From the NCBI GenBank assembly GCA_963277665.1, contig OY728152.1, positions 1,190,290,357 through 1,190,354,356 of the forward strand: a stretch of DNA of 64,000 nt, given 5' to 3'. The translations under genes and the position numbers were made by a program. Shown here one piece after another: positions 24,181-36,600 of the stretch. Source of the stretch: Viscum album (Eukaryota; Streptophyta; Magnoliopsida; Santalales; Viscaceae). The stretch's first letter is position 1; each line of letters opens with the position of its first letter. Below the pieces are notes generated by a model. The model did not search any database, was not told the DNA's origin, and saw only the letters and a program-made list of their open reading frames with translations.

Positions 24181-26832
24181 TCTCTTTTGAGAAACTCTAC
24201 TTGACTTAGAATTTGTTATTTTAAATCTTGAAAGTATACTTTTGGGATCAAAATATCTTCCATATTCTGATACTCTTGTAATAACAAATCAAACACTATT
24301 TTGGATATAGATGCTCTCTCTAGATCTTTATATGACTTTTTAGACACATCCAAATCAGCATGTAGTTTCACTTTTTCTGTATTCAAAGTGCTAACATTAA
24401 ACAAAATCCATTCATAAGTCATTTTAGATGATAAAACTTCTAGTTCTTCGTGACTTTAACTTCTTTATTTCCTTCAGAAGTCTTTTTAAACGAATATTCA
24501 TTATACAAAACACAATATTCTTTTAAAAAATTAGAAAGATTACCTTTAATTATTTAGTAATAATTATTTTCTTTTGAACATTAAGAACTTGTTCACTTTA
24601 TATTTCTATAAAAGTTTTTCATAACTTTTTGAAGAATATATTTTGAAGAAGAAGACTTCATAATTTAAAAGTTTTAAGGATAATATGAAATTTTTATTTC
24701 TCACACAATGTAGATGAAATTTCATTTTCTTTATTTGAAAAATATAGAATAATTATTGCATGTTACAAAAGAAAACTATTCAGGTTTTCATAAAAAATTA
24801 AATTTTAAGAACATTAAATATAAATATTTCAATAAAAATATTTGAATTAAACTAAGTGTTGTATTATTTTGAAATTAAAAACAAGGTTTATAGTGATTTA
24901 AAAAAATATCAAATCATTTATATAAACAAAATAGATTAAAACATGATTTAAAGAGTAAAGAAAAGTATTTATTAAATTTTGAGAGGTATATTTATCCTCC
25001 TATATAAAATAGTTAATAAACTAGAAGCATATAGATATATAAAATTAGAATACTTCCTGGATTAATGATCTTAGTACAAAGGGTTTTTTGATAATGATCT
25101 ACATCAGAGTTATTAAATCCTTTGATAGAGACTTTAATATACCAATAGACAAATAACATAATAATTTAATGATATATATTATTATTTTTATTCTATAAAA
25201 CCTCAAATGTAAGTTATTTTTGGTACACATAAGATTTTGGGTCTAACTGTGTTAGATATTAAATTTCTAGGAAAAAAACTTGTTTACATTGATTTGGAAT
25301 TATACTATTCAAGTTAAACAATTATTTTGATTAATAAAAATTTTTGACACCATAAATTTGAGGTTTTATAAATAATAAATCATTATGATAATTTCTATTA
25401 TTAAGTAAACAAAAAAAATTAACATTAGACATCTTATTTCTATTTAGACTAGGAAACAAATAATTCTTATATATTTTTTGTCTTTCACTATTGCTTCATA
25501 TTCCAAATTTTTCTTTTTTTATTTTATTTTTTCCAAGGATTTGATTTAAATATTTTTCTTCTTTTATGAGAATACTAGAATCCTATTTTTAACTATTAAC
25601 TTCATGCAATAATTCTTTAATCGTAGTGTCATTCAAATCATAAGAAATTTTTAAAGAATCAGATTTTAAATATATAATTTATTTTGAAAAGTTTTCTTAA
25701 CCCAGTTGAATAGTATCATAATATTTTCTATGTTTTATATGGTATTTATTAAAGGATTAATTTTTTTATTATTGAATAAACTAATACTTATTTAATTCAT
25801 CACCAGACATATTTTCACGACTAATGTTTTCGGAGTAAGAAGATGTTACCTCATGATCAGAATGAGAAAAAATACGTGTCATTTTTCTTTTATGGTCAGC
25901 CAAGGAATCTATAAAAGATTCATCATATGAACCATAATTATTAACCTACGTAGCATTCGAAAATTTATTTCCTTTTCTCATATAGTTAGATTTTCTTTGA
26001 GCTTTCAGTAAATAACAATTTACTTTTGTATGACCTTTTTTCATTACAATCAAAACATATATTATATTATGTCCCTTTATTTTTCTTTCTCTATAGATTT
26101 TCAAATTTATTAGTAAGATTTGATAAATATTTATCCAAATATGGATTATTTGAATCAGATAATTCAACCATTGTAGTTTTGAGAGTCGATTCTACATAGT
26201 TTATATCATTTTTAGCTTAAACCTACATCTCAGCTTCATACATCATTAAAGTTCCAATAAAATATTTTATAGATAAATTTTTCATAGGTATAGATTTATA
26301 TGTTGGGGCAGATATTCCATTCCACCTAGAGGATAGTATTATGAGTACTTTTAATGCTTTATTTGATTGTGAAATTGGATTTCCCAAAGAATCAACATTT
26401 TTTACAATCTTTTTCAATCTTCTGTTCATTTGAGTGATAGTTTTGTCCTCATACATTATGACTGTATAAAACTTTATTTATATAGTATCATAGCTTAATT
26501 GTATAATATTTTCAGTTCCTTTATAGGCAACGTCAGTAGTCTACCACATATCATATGCAGTTGGATATTAAGATACTTGATTGGATTCATCTATTCCTAA
26601 ACCACACACAATAGCATTCATATTTTTGAATTAATATCATATTCCCTTTACTTTTAATTATTATAATCTTCAAACCTTCCTTAGGGTTATGATAAGGTTT
26701 AACATCCTTTAAATAAACCTGTATTCCCATATTTTTCAAATAAATAATCATACAGGATTTCCAGCATCCATGGTTATCACTATTAAAGTAAGGAGCATGG
26801 ATCATTGACACACCTTCTCTAGAGTCAATCAT
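24181..26832 (-). pseudogene. copia Gag (DUF4219/UBN2 type), degenerate (C1)
   Basis: The N-terminal part at 26832-26587 reads MIHAPYFNSDNHGCWKSCM then IYLKNMGIQVY, the DUF4219-like opening of UBN2-family copia Gag. The central part at 26456-26223 (EDKTITQMNRRLKKIVKNVDSL then SSRWNGISA) fits UBN2. A zinc knuckle lies near 26020-26060: CFDCN in one frame and GHTKVNC in the next, so it is split by a frameshift but keeps its His. A C-terminal stretch at 24422-24216 is Lys/Glu/Leu-rich and could be coiled coil. Gag would form the particle shell and bind RNA through the knuckle. Frames are shifted several times, so no functional protein results. Confidence 0.75.
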
Positions 26833-26960
26833 TTAAAGTTGTCTTCATATGAATTTTTTAATCAGGCTTGTTAGAGTTAATAAATATTCAGTATATCCTT
26901 CTAATAATATTTTTTTATATCAGATAGAGAAAAAATCAAGAAAACATAGCAACAGAGAAT

Positions 26961-26973
26961 ACATTTGATACCA
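26961..26973 (-). other. primer-binding site of C1
   Basis: Minus strand TGGTATCAAATGT, matching the first eight bases of the plant initiator-Met site TGGTATCAGAGC. It lies seven bases from the 5' LTR and just ahead of gag. Confidence 0.85.
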
Positions 26974-26980
26974 ATTTTCA

Positions 26981-28519
26981 TGTCAGGATGATAATAATGA
27001 AGAAAAAGACACAATAGGGTTGAATTTTAGTTTTTAAAAGATTGATGGATTCATAACATCTCTTTTATTATTCAGTGAACCTTCACTATTCTATTAATTT
27101 CTGGTGATAAGTTTAAATAAATAAAGAAAATAAACACAAAAATTTATAGTGGTTCAAGGAACAAATATCCCCTAGTCTGCTCCAACAACTCTCAACTTCA
27201 CAAGATTTTTTATTATCACTATCAGGACCTCTTATCCTAAAAACATTAAAAAAACAAGTGAAGGAATTTGACACCTTACAATGAGGCTTTATAGAGCCTT
27301 CTGGTTCTTTTATAAGGAACCTTAAATCCATATCTTAGTAAAAGAAGCTGACACTTTATCATGATTGGGTCTGAGTAGATGAAACTCCACAAAATAAATA
27401 GAGATTGATTTTGTTAAGAATGAAAGTTAAAATTCACATTTACAGTAACAACTGGTATATATATGCAAACCTTCAATAATTCATGGAAACAAAAAGATCT
27501 TAAATGTTGCATAGGCTTTCTTTAAACAATGATAGAGAAAACACCAGAGATATGTTTAAGAAAGTATGTATCCAAATAGTATCACTGTCAAAAGATTCAT
27601 TATTCTTATAGAAGAATATGTAATAATAAAATACAGTAGTAGAAATCGCAATAGTTATGATATGATATATCAAAACATGTATGTCTCCAAAGTGTATCTC
27701 GGATGGAAAAAAACACGGATTATTTTATGTTTATCGCCTTTTCTTTTAATATTGTATTATGATGTGTATATTCTAATGATGAGATTCTTGATATTAATAT
27801 TGTAGTTCAAAAATCTATAGGTAAAACCATACTTAAAAAAAGTATCACAAAAAACCGTGAATATTTGAATTCATAATCAATCAATACTATCATAACTTCC
27901 TATAATAATAGAAACAATTTACTCTATTTAATATCGTATTTTAAAATAAACATAATGATCCTTTTAATCGGTCATAAAATATGTATGAATAGATCTTTAT
28001 TTCCTCCAAGATCATTGTATAAATCATGGATAATATCGCAGATTAAAAACATCATCATTGAATAGTCAAACATAGGGTTCCTTCATGTGATAATAAAACT
28101 CCAAACAAAGGGTTGACAACATACGGTTGAACACAAAAGTAGGTTTGATGTATCATATGTTTGTTTCTTCAAATATAGGGTACTTTATAAACATAGGGTT
28201 TCCTAGCTATATATTCTTGACAGTGTATGGTAAATAATACATATGTGTTATTTCAAATATAGGGTTGTTGATCCATACATTATTCTTACTAACATATGGT
28301 TTTAATAGTGTATCCATAATACTTTAATAGATTTCCTAGATACTTTACAAAATATACCTAGGAAATCAATTACTTGAAAATAATTCCAGAATAAATATTA
28401 TGATGAATAATAGTTTCCTAGAATTTAATTAAAATAAATTCGTTAGTAACATAAATGTTTATTTTTGTGAGCATCAAAACCAAAAAGAAATAAAAAAATG
28501 AATCATCGCATGCTCAACA
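26981..28519 (-). repeat. C1 5' LTR
   Basis: Bounded by the primer site and the acaat duplicate at 28520-28524. Starts TGTTGAGCATGCGATG on the minus strand. Contains the TAGGGTT-type array at 28068-28316, for example acatagggttccttc near 28072 and acatagggtttcctagc near 28190. Confidence 0.85.
28068..28316. repeat. TAGGGTT-type array in C1 5' LTR
   Basis: Eight or nine variants of acatagggtt at intervals of about 25-32 bp, homologous to the array at 22853-23094. Two of them read TAGGGTTT or TAGGGTTG, close to the complement of a telo-box. Confidence 0.75.
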
Positions 28520-28524
28520 ACAAT

Positions 28525-29046
28525 AAATGAACTACTATAGAAACAATTGCATGAAACATTCAACATTAAAATTCCTTAATCCTTGAAATTATAAAATTAG
28601 ATATTAGTTCGACCTAAATAACTATCAATTCAATCTAGGATTACTTAAGTTTTATTTCCTCATATTCATTAATCTAATTCTATAAATTAATAAATCTTTC
28701 ATAATATCATTTGTAGATAGTGTGATTAACCAAAGTATATCACCTAAGAGTTCCTAGACAATTGTGTAGTATTAGGGCCACTCAACTTGCACCAAAGTGA
28801 AGATTGTGTTTACACTCAACCAACATTTTTCAATGTAAAAACCCTTGGGTGAATCTACAAAATAACCACATCCACATTACAGTATACTGATAGGGATTTA
28901 ATTTATTAGAAAACAAAATACTCTCTCCTTTAATAAATATTCTAGGAGTTATCCTGAATATAGAATTGTCCCCAACATTTTTACAAAAAAATCAAATATT
29001 AACCTCCCATATAACTTATCTAATCCTCCAAAAATAACATAACCTT
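28525..29046 (-). other. G2 internal remnant, nothing recognised
   Basis: Sequence between the right end of C1 and the primer site of G2. No Gag or Pol motif and no long frame. Together with 21546-21694 it is all that remains of G2's internal region. Confidence 0.5.
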
Positions 29047-29058
29047 ACTATGATACAA
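29047..29058 (-). other. primer-binding site of G2 (tRNA-Met-like, decayed)
   Basis: Minus strand TTGTATCATAGT agrees with TGGTATCAGAGC at 9 of 12 positions and lies beside the left end of the 5' LTR. Confidence 0.45.
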
Positions 29059-29059
29059 A

Positions 29060-32000
29060 ATAATGAACTTGATGCCTACAATCCAATATTTGGGGATAAA
29101 AATCATTAAATTATGGTTTTGATATAAAGTGACAGGAATCAAGATAAGAATATTGAAATTTGACATCATTTCCATGAATAAAACATTACATCTCACAATA
29201 ATCACACAGTCATATGAATTCAACATGTATTTAATTTTAGGACTAGCTATATAGGAAACTTGTTTTATGAAACTTTTAAACATTTATACATAACTGAGAA
29301 AAACTAGAATCTCGTATAGGATTCACATAATATATAATCGTCTTCTTAACTTTTTTTAATGGTAACATAAGAAATCGGTAATATCATGTAATTACTATGG
29401 GAAAAATGCATCAATATGTCTTCAAGGTTTAGATCATAAGAATATGATAAATCAAGATCAATATTAAAATTTATCCTTAAAAAGAACATAAAACAATAAG
29501 ATTTCTCCATAGGTCATATTGAAATGGCATGTAATCCCAAATGAAAAATAAAATATATACCATGGGAAAAGAGTGTGACATGATAACCATGACCCATAGA
29601 GCATAAATAATGGAATATAACCTAAAAACATGTCATGTCATTGAATAAGGGAATATAAAAAATTATTTCACAATACTTATCACATAAATCTTAATATTGT
29701 GAACAAATCCTTTTATATTCACCCTTTATATTTTGATAAAATTAATCCATGTACACTATTTATGTTGTGAAAAAAACAAAAATTCACACACTTTATTTTG
29801 TAAAAAATTCAAAGCATGTCCACCATTTATCATTGGGAAAAATTCCAAGGATTTATATCCTTTATGTTTTTAATAAATCCTTGAATATAAACCCCTTAAG
29901 TTATGAAAAAATCCATCAAATTCCACCAATTATGTTTTGAAAGAATACAATATTTTCAATGCATCATTATCTAAGATATATAAAACCATAAAAAATTCAT
30001 TACTGGGTGATATAGGATCCCACCAACCAATCATACAAATATATGTATTCCAATTGAAAAAAAGTATTCATCGTATAGTAAGGAACCCATGGAAAGAAAA
30101 ATGGGGTTTGAAATATCTCTAGTTTTTATCATTGAAATTTACCTCAAGAATGTAAATAATTGATAACAAATTTTCAATCACTATATAATATTTTTTATGA
30201 ACATTTACAGGTTGATTCATGAAAAATAATTTCTAAGGAAATAAATCATTTAGAGATAAAAAATAAAAATATAAGTGAAATTGTAAAATATTTTTTAGAA
30301 AGGTCGCTTATCATCAGTATAAAAGATGAAGGTTTTCTCACATTTAAAAGCTATATTGAACAAGATGAAGTGAAATATTTTGAAATTAGTTACATTTATG
30401 AATAAAATTAAATAATGGATCCCTAGAAATACATATATATTTTGAAATGATGAAGTTAGTAAATTTTGAAAATTTTTAGTTTTAAACATAATTTTTAATA
30501 ATAGAACTTTGAAAATACATAAATAATTTTTAAGGATAATTTGGAGGGGAATATAAAATATTTTATTAAGGATGTAAAATATTTTTAATATTTCAAAATA
30601 CCAATGTTGAAAATCCATATCATAAAAAGTGGAAGTAAAATTTCCATTTGAAAAGTGGTAATGAAAAATTGTTATTACACATGAGTAATTGAAAATTTTT
30701 ATTAAAAAAATAATAATGGAAAAATATTTTTATAAATAATAAACATGTAAATATGAAAACCCATATTCAATGGAGATGATATTTTTTCATTAAAAACACA
30801 ACACATTTATTAGAATGAAATTAGATGAGAAAGAATCATTAGGATGAAGTCATCATTTTCTTATGAGTGAAAATAGTATGTATCTTATGAAATAGGAAAT
30901 TTTTGTGTCTATCAAACATAGAATAAAGATTCTCATGAATAACATTTTAATACAAAGAAATGATATTTGATTTAACCATGTCCATAATGAACATAAAAAT
31001 TCATCATAGATGTGATATGTAAAAATAATTTAAGTTGTATAAATGTAAATCATCATAATAAAAAGAAAAAAAACATATCACAAAATAATAGAACATAATT
31101 TTTTGTGTATAATTAAATAATACCATAAAGAAAAATCCTAACTCAATGAATGAGAATTGAGTTTCCAAAAACTCTTACATCAAAGTAATATTTCTAATCA
31201 ATAACACATGACAGTTATATTACGAGATGGGTATATAAATCCCTTAGATTGAAAAAAAATTGATAAATGAAATGCATTTCCAAAATATAAAGAAGAAAAA
31301 GGAAATAATTGGTGAATATGAATCATATCTCAATGAATCAAATTTGAGATTCAGAAACACATAAGTAAGTTCTTGATTCATTTTTTATGTTCTCCCAACA
31401 TCATGAATAAACAAATTATATTTTATAAAAAATATTCAGGATTATTTTTCAAATATATTTAATTTTATATATACTATTTATTATCATATTTAATTTATTT
31501 ATTAAATCTCTTTTTTTATGATGGTTACTTTAAGTTGTTCAGTCGATTTATCAAAAACATTCTTAATATATTGATCATGGTCAAATGTTTTATAAACTTC
31601 CTTCATAATTTATATAATTATATATTTTATATATTTTATTACTCCATTTTCACAAAATTAAAATAGTTTCATAGCTTTTTCAAAAATGCACTCAAATCAA
31701 GAAATGTACCTTGATATGTTTCTTTTAATAAGGGATGTAAATAAGAATTATTATCATTAATATCACTTATGAAATGTCCATAATTATATTTACATAATAT
31801 TATTATTTTCATAAATATAATATAACTTCATTTAATTCATCCATACAACAATCCATGAAGGGTGTTGATGAAAAATGATATTCGTTTTTCATGGATACTG
31901 TAATCCACATGTAAGGACGATTAAAGTTTTCCTTTCTTAATGAGGAGGTTCAAATGAAGGTATTTGATAAATTATAATTTTATAATCATAATTGTAACAT

Positions 32001-33640
32001 ATGAAAAATACTACTATCTAAATTTTATACTTATTTCCATCATTGAGATGATGGTATTAAAGATTGACCACATCACTTTTGGGAGGTTGTAGTTAGAAAA
32101 TACAAAAGATCGATGTTGTTTTGATTTTCATAGTATGGGGATATGAATTAATAATGGTTGATTAATTTATGTAATAAAATTTAATTATATTTAAAATAAT
32201 TATTTCATTATATTAAAAATAATTATTTCATTATATTAGGATGGAGAGAAAAAATTGAATGGGGGTATTAGGGGAAAAGACTAAGGAGTAAGAAATATTG
32301 ATGTTAAGAACAAGATATTTCTCTTAGAATATCCTTGGAAATATAAACCATATGGAACATAATTGAGGTTATATGATTATAAACATTAGATAGGATTATA
32401 AAAAGTTAAGTCATTACTTTGGGATGAAATTCAATGGTATTGGTGTAGTAGGATGTGGGGGGTGTGATTCACTTTTATAAGTGAAGAGAATTATAGTATT
32501 GGAAGTACCCATTAAATTTAAATAGTGGTATGAAACTATTCAATAATAAAATTGTCCAAAGGGTTCAAATAATGGAGGGTAGTAGGTTTTTACAATACAC
32601 ATTTCATCTTCAATCATAGAGGCATGTTTTTCAAAAAAAATATAACTTTTACACTTAGTAAATCTCTTTTAACCATTTTTTACTTTTACACAGGTAAATA
32701 ATTTCTTTAACTTCAATAATTAATTATAATGAAAAAATAGGATTTTAATTATTGACTAACTATAAAATTATTATTAAAAATATAAAAATATCTTTATCAA
32801 ATAAAACATCTATGTTTTAGAAATATTAATTTCATGATTAACGCACATGTCGTGTAAAAATAGATTTTAGAAAAGGTCTATTTTTATCCTTAAATTTTAT
32901 ACATTGATTAAAATTGTCAATTTTTTTACTCTAAATTAAAATAATTGGTTTATTATAAAACATATAAAAATTTTATGTCTTTCAAATCAATCTAAAAACT
33001 AAATTTATCAAAAAAAACTAAGTGATTAAATTAAAATGGAGAATACCATTTTTAAATTGGAATTAAATGTTACAGTTGTTCTATAAATTAAATATAGTTT
33101 TTCTATATTTTGAATAATTTTTTAAATGCATAATTTTAAAAATTAAATACATATTTTATTAATTAAAATCCATAACAAATTTATATTTATTTCTTATAAA
33201 ATGATATAGTAATAAATTTTACAATTTTTTTAAATTGTTTTGCTCAATATTTACTTTAAAAACATATATTTTATAAAAATATAAAAAAAAATACTAAGTT
33301 AATATTTACATAAATAATCCAAAAACGAGTTTACTTTACGAAATTGAAATTTTAAATTTTATAAATTTATATTTTATATGAGAATAAAAAATATAATGGG
33401 AACCTACTTTTAATTAAAAAATTAACATTTAAAATATTAAGTGATATTAATAAAATATTTATATATTTATAATTTATTAAAATAACATATTACCTAGAGG
33501 TTCTATTATGCTTTAATTTTCCAAATAATATTCATCAAATATTTTATAGCTCATTTTAGGTCTATTTTGACTATTAAACAAACCACTAAACATAGTTTTA
33601 ATTTAGTGAAACATGTATTTAAAAATATCAAGATGATAAA
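29060..33640 (-). repeat. G2 5' LTR
   Basis: About 4.6 kb, collinear with the split 3' LTR. Holds the 34-bp array (about 29700-29960, seven or eight degenerate units such as ttatgttgtgaaaaaaac), then the box gggtgatataggatcccacc (about 30005), and two units of the ~190-bp repeat near 31898 and 32057. A second local duplication, ttatatttaaaataattatttcattata, occurs at about 32190-32240. An open frame of 63 codons at 29749-29940 is just the 34-bp array read in one frame, not a gene. The right end is a decayed gggtgttaca at about 33640. Confidence 0.7.
29700..29960 (+). repeat. 34-bp tandem array in G2 5' LTR
   Basis: Degenerate units of 33-36 bp on the theme ttatgttgtgaaaaaatcc then catgtccacc, the same repeat as at 5990-6182 and 17813-17890. 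More diverged between units than the array at 5990. Confidence 0.8.
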
Positions 33641-36600
33641 TTTTTGACATCCCAATTCCATTTTCCTTTTTAAAATTTTTAAAAATAACATAATTTTTAC
33701 GTTTATTTAGGGAATGTCTCTCACTATATATAACTTTGAGATATTTCTTGTACTCATTTTAGCATGATGGAAATGTCTTTTATAACAAATTTTATTCACA
33801 TATTCTGAAATCAAATATCATGTGTCACTAGAATTTGTACTTTATATTACATAGATCATGATAAATCTCAGTACGGTTATTTTAAAAAAAACTTGAATTA
33901 TATGAATTTTTTGAAAATTTGGAAGAGCCTTATAAAAAATCACTAGAGAAAATTTAGGGCATTTGGAACCCCTTATATTAATAAACTGAATGAATGGTAA
34001 TCATTAATATAAAACGATATGGATAGTAAAAAATTATCCTTCCAATGATTTCTAATAAATTTATTTATTGAAAAAAATAAGTTAAATTTAAATTTAATCC
34101 TGTTATGTACGACATTTAAAATTTAAATTAAAAACAATTAGATGTTAAAACATGATTTTATAAATATGACAGTCAATAATATAAGAAAATAAAAACTATA
34201 TACCCTTCTAAATATTTCTTCTAATTATTTTCCATATAAAGAAAATATTACGATAAACATGCATCCTTAAAAAATATGAATATGAGATTTTCATTTATAA
34301 ATACAAATTTTTCAGTTTCAATGATAAGATGAAAATATATACTCTAAAATATTTTTTTAATGAAATTATATCATCAAATTATTTACAAAATATATCATTT
34401 AATTCATATAAAAAATCTGAATATTTTTATATAAGAAATATTATAACCCTTTCTAGTGGAGTTTTCACTATAAGGAATAAAATAAAAAATAAAATATCAT
34501 TCAAAACAATAAAATATTCATATATTTTCTTTAATATATTCAAATTTTTATGAATTAAGGGTTTTAGTAAATATATCAACAAGATTATTTTTAGTTCCTT
34601 TGATTTTAGGATGAATATCACATTTTTATACTGGTTCAAGAAGCATGTTATTTCTTACAACTATATTTTCTACTCTTGTCTGATGTTCTAAAATATTATG
34701 AAGGTAAATGACACATGTCATATCATATAATTTCATATTTTAGTTTAAACTCGATTTTAAATCCATTATTGTGTATTTCATTGATAATGAATGAGTACAC
34801 CAATATCAAGTTTCAGAATATTCTTCTTCAAATGTGAAATTGGTATTAGAATGTTACTTATTCCTTGATCTAGATATTAAAGACTCAAAAATCGGGTAAC
34901 TTATTTTGAACATACTTTTTATATCAATTATAGATCATTATAAATCTAAAAATGAATAAATTTTACAGATGATATCAGAATATTATTGATAGGAAATTCC
35001 ATGTTATGATGTTCCCTCAAGATAATGAAAGTTTCATTTTATAACTTTCAACTATGATACTTTTTCATTGTTAGGAGAATTCATAAATAAACCAAGAAAA
35101 CATAATATATCGTTTGGTAGTAGTGATGTATAGCGTGATTTCTATCATTCACTTATAATTTTTTTGATGAACTGGTTTCACAGATTCCCCAAAATCATGT
35201 TTATTAGAAGTAATTCCTAATGTCTTAATAATAGTTTCATTGTTAGAATAAAATCATTAATAAATTATATTATATATATTTAATAAGATAAAAATATCCC
35301 TTCTGGTGTTTGATAATTTTAAAAACCAATATGGAATGATAGTTAATCTTTGAAACACATCTCATATTCACTCAAAATAAATTTAATATATCATTCAACA
35401 AGATGTATTTAAATTAATCATAAAATATTTTTTTCACGTATAAATTTTTATAATTATGGTATCCTTAAAATAATTATTCAAAAATTTATTTAGTGATACC
35501 ATTACTTTGGTAATGTTTTTTGAATAATAAATCCTAACAAACAATCATACTATGATCTCAGAGCTTTTTCCATTTTGTAATGTTATACGGTATAACTAAA
35601 TATTTTATCATCTGAGATAAATTAATTTTATAAGGAATACTTTATGAATATTTAGAATAAAAATAAATTAAAATGATTAAGAAATATGGTATAATTAAGA
35701 TGGACTCATGTTATTCTACTAGAGAAAAAGTTTCTTTATATTCTATTAATTTTAAATATTATAACCCTTAGATACAAGTCCCTATTTATTTAAAATAGTA
35801 GCTCTATTTTTATAAAATTTATTTTATATGAACTATTTTGTTCCAATAAATAGATTAAAACCTAGTAGTTTCCCTAGTGAACAATCCTTGATCAATTTTA
35901 ATTGATTGAGATCCTCTAGTATAGTTATTATCCAATATTATTTACATAGGCATCATCAACCATTTTAGTTCTAGTTTGAGTTAAAAATTATTTATTTTCA
36001 AATTCATTTCATTAATAACTATGAGTTCAAATTATTTATTCAACATCATTAATAACACTAATAACATTATAAAACTTTAAAATGTTTAGTCTCAAGGAAA
36101 AGACAAGGTTTTTTACATATATAATAGATTATAACATTCGAGAATATTATCTTCTGATTCTTTGAAATCTATGGCCAAAAATTTAAATATATGATATAAA
36201 AAAGGTGTAGTTTGAAATAAACAATACAAATAAATTGTAACCAATAAATTTAGAAAAGTAAGTGACAATGGTTTCATAAATCATCACATGTATTGTTTAT
36301 TAAATATTATCTAGAAAACTCTAATGTAATTATTTTTTTATTCCTCTCTAGAGTTCATAAGTTTATTTCTCAAAAATAAAATGAAAAAATATATGATTTA
36401 TAATTTAGTTTGAAGTCATAATAACTTCAAATAAAAAATATTTATTTCACTGATATTCACAAGACATAGAGAAATAAATCTATTAAAGTTATCTATTTTT
36501 TCAAAAAAAATATTTTTTATTTTGGTGTTCTTGTTATTGAAAATCATTATTTAATACCCTTATCTCAAAAAAATCAAAATAATGGATCTAAAATTATGTT

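Larger units (their letters stand above)
21700..28519 (-). mobile_element. Ty1/copia element C1, gag only, with acaat target duplication
   Basis: Minus-strand copia element inserted in the internal region of G2. LTRs: 21700-23309 (3') and 26981-28519 (5'). Exact 5-bp flanks acaat occur at 21695-21699 and 28520-28524. A primer site lies at 26961-26973 and a polypurine tract at 23310-23325. The 3.65-kb internal region encodes Gag remnants from 26832 down to about 24200 and then AT-rich sequence to the polypurine tract; no protease, integrase, RT or RNase H motif was found. This makes it a candidate non-autonomous gag-only retrotransposon that would depend on Pol from a relative. The end motif (TGTTGAG on the minus strand) and tract AAAAGGGGGAGAT resemble Sirevirus-type copia elements. 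Confidence 0.8.
5282..33640 (-). mobile_element. outer nested Ty3/gypsy element G2 with ~4.6-kb LTRs
   Basis: Two LTR copies in the same orientation are recognised by collinear similarity: 5282-6182 continued at 17808-21517 (3' LTR, about 4.6 kb after removing G3) and 29060-33640 (5' LTR, about 4.6 kb). The unnested lengths agree closely. A G-rich polypurine tract lies beside the first (21518-21545) and a tRNA-Met-like primer site beside the second (29047-29058), which fixes the minus orientation. Flanking 5-mers are tttat on the left and ttttt on the right, a possible but weak target duplication. After removing the inserted copia element C1, only about 0.7 kb of internal sequence is left and no Gag or Pol domain was recognised in it, so G2 looks non-autonomous or internally deleted. 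Confidence 0.7.

Noticed and set aside
23080..28200. Interstitial telomere repeats
   Set aside because: TAGGGTT cores recur at 25-32-bp spacing with unrelated sequence between them, not as contiguous TTTAGGG, and both arrays lie inside copia LTRs.
29749..29940. 63-codon open frame read through the 34-bp array
   Set aside because: The repeated peptide pattern is simply the tandem DNA repeat read in one frame; it lies in a non-coding part of an LTR and the homologous arrays at 5990 and 17813 do not keep the frame.
33650..33680. Plus-strand TGACATCCCAATTCC as the start of another LTR
   Set aside because: It adjoins the decayed end of the G2 5' LTR; no matching second copy or polypurine tract was seen, so it is probably coincidence.
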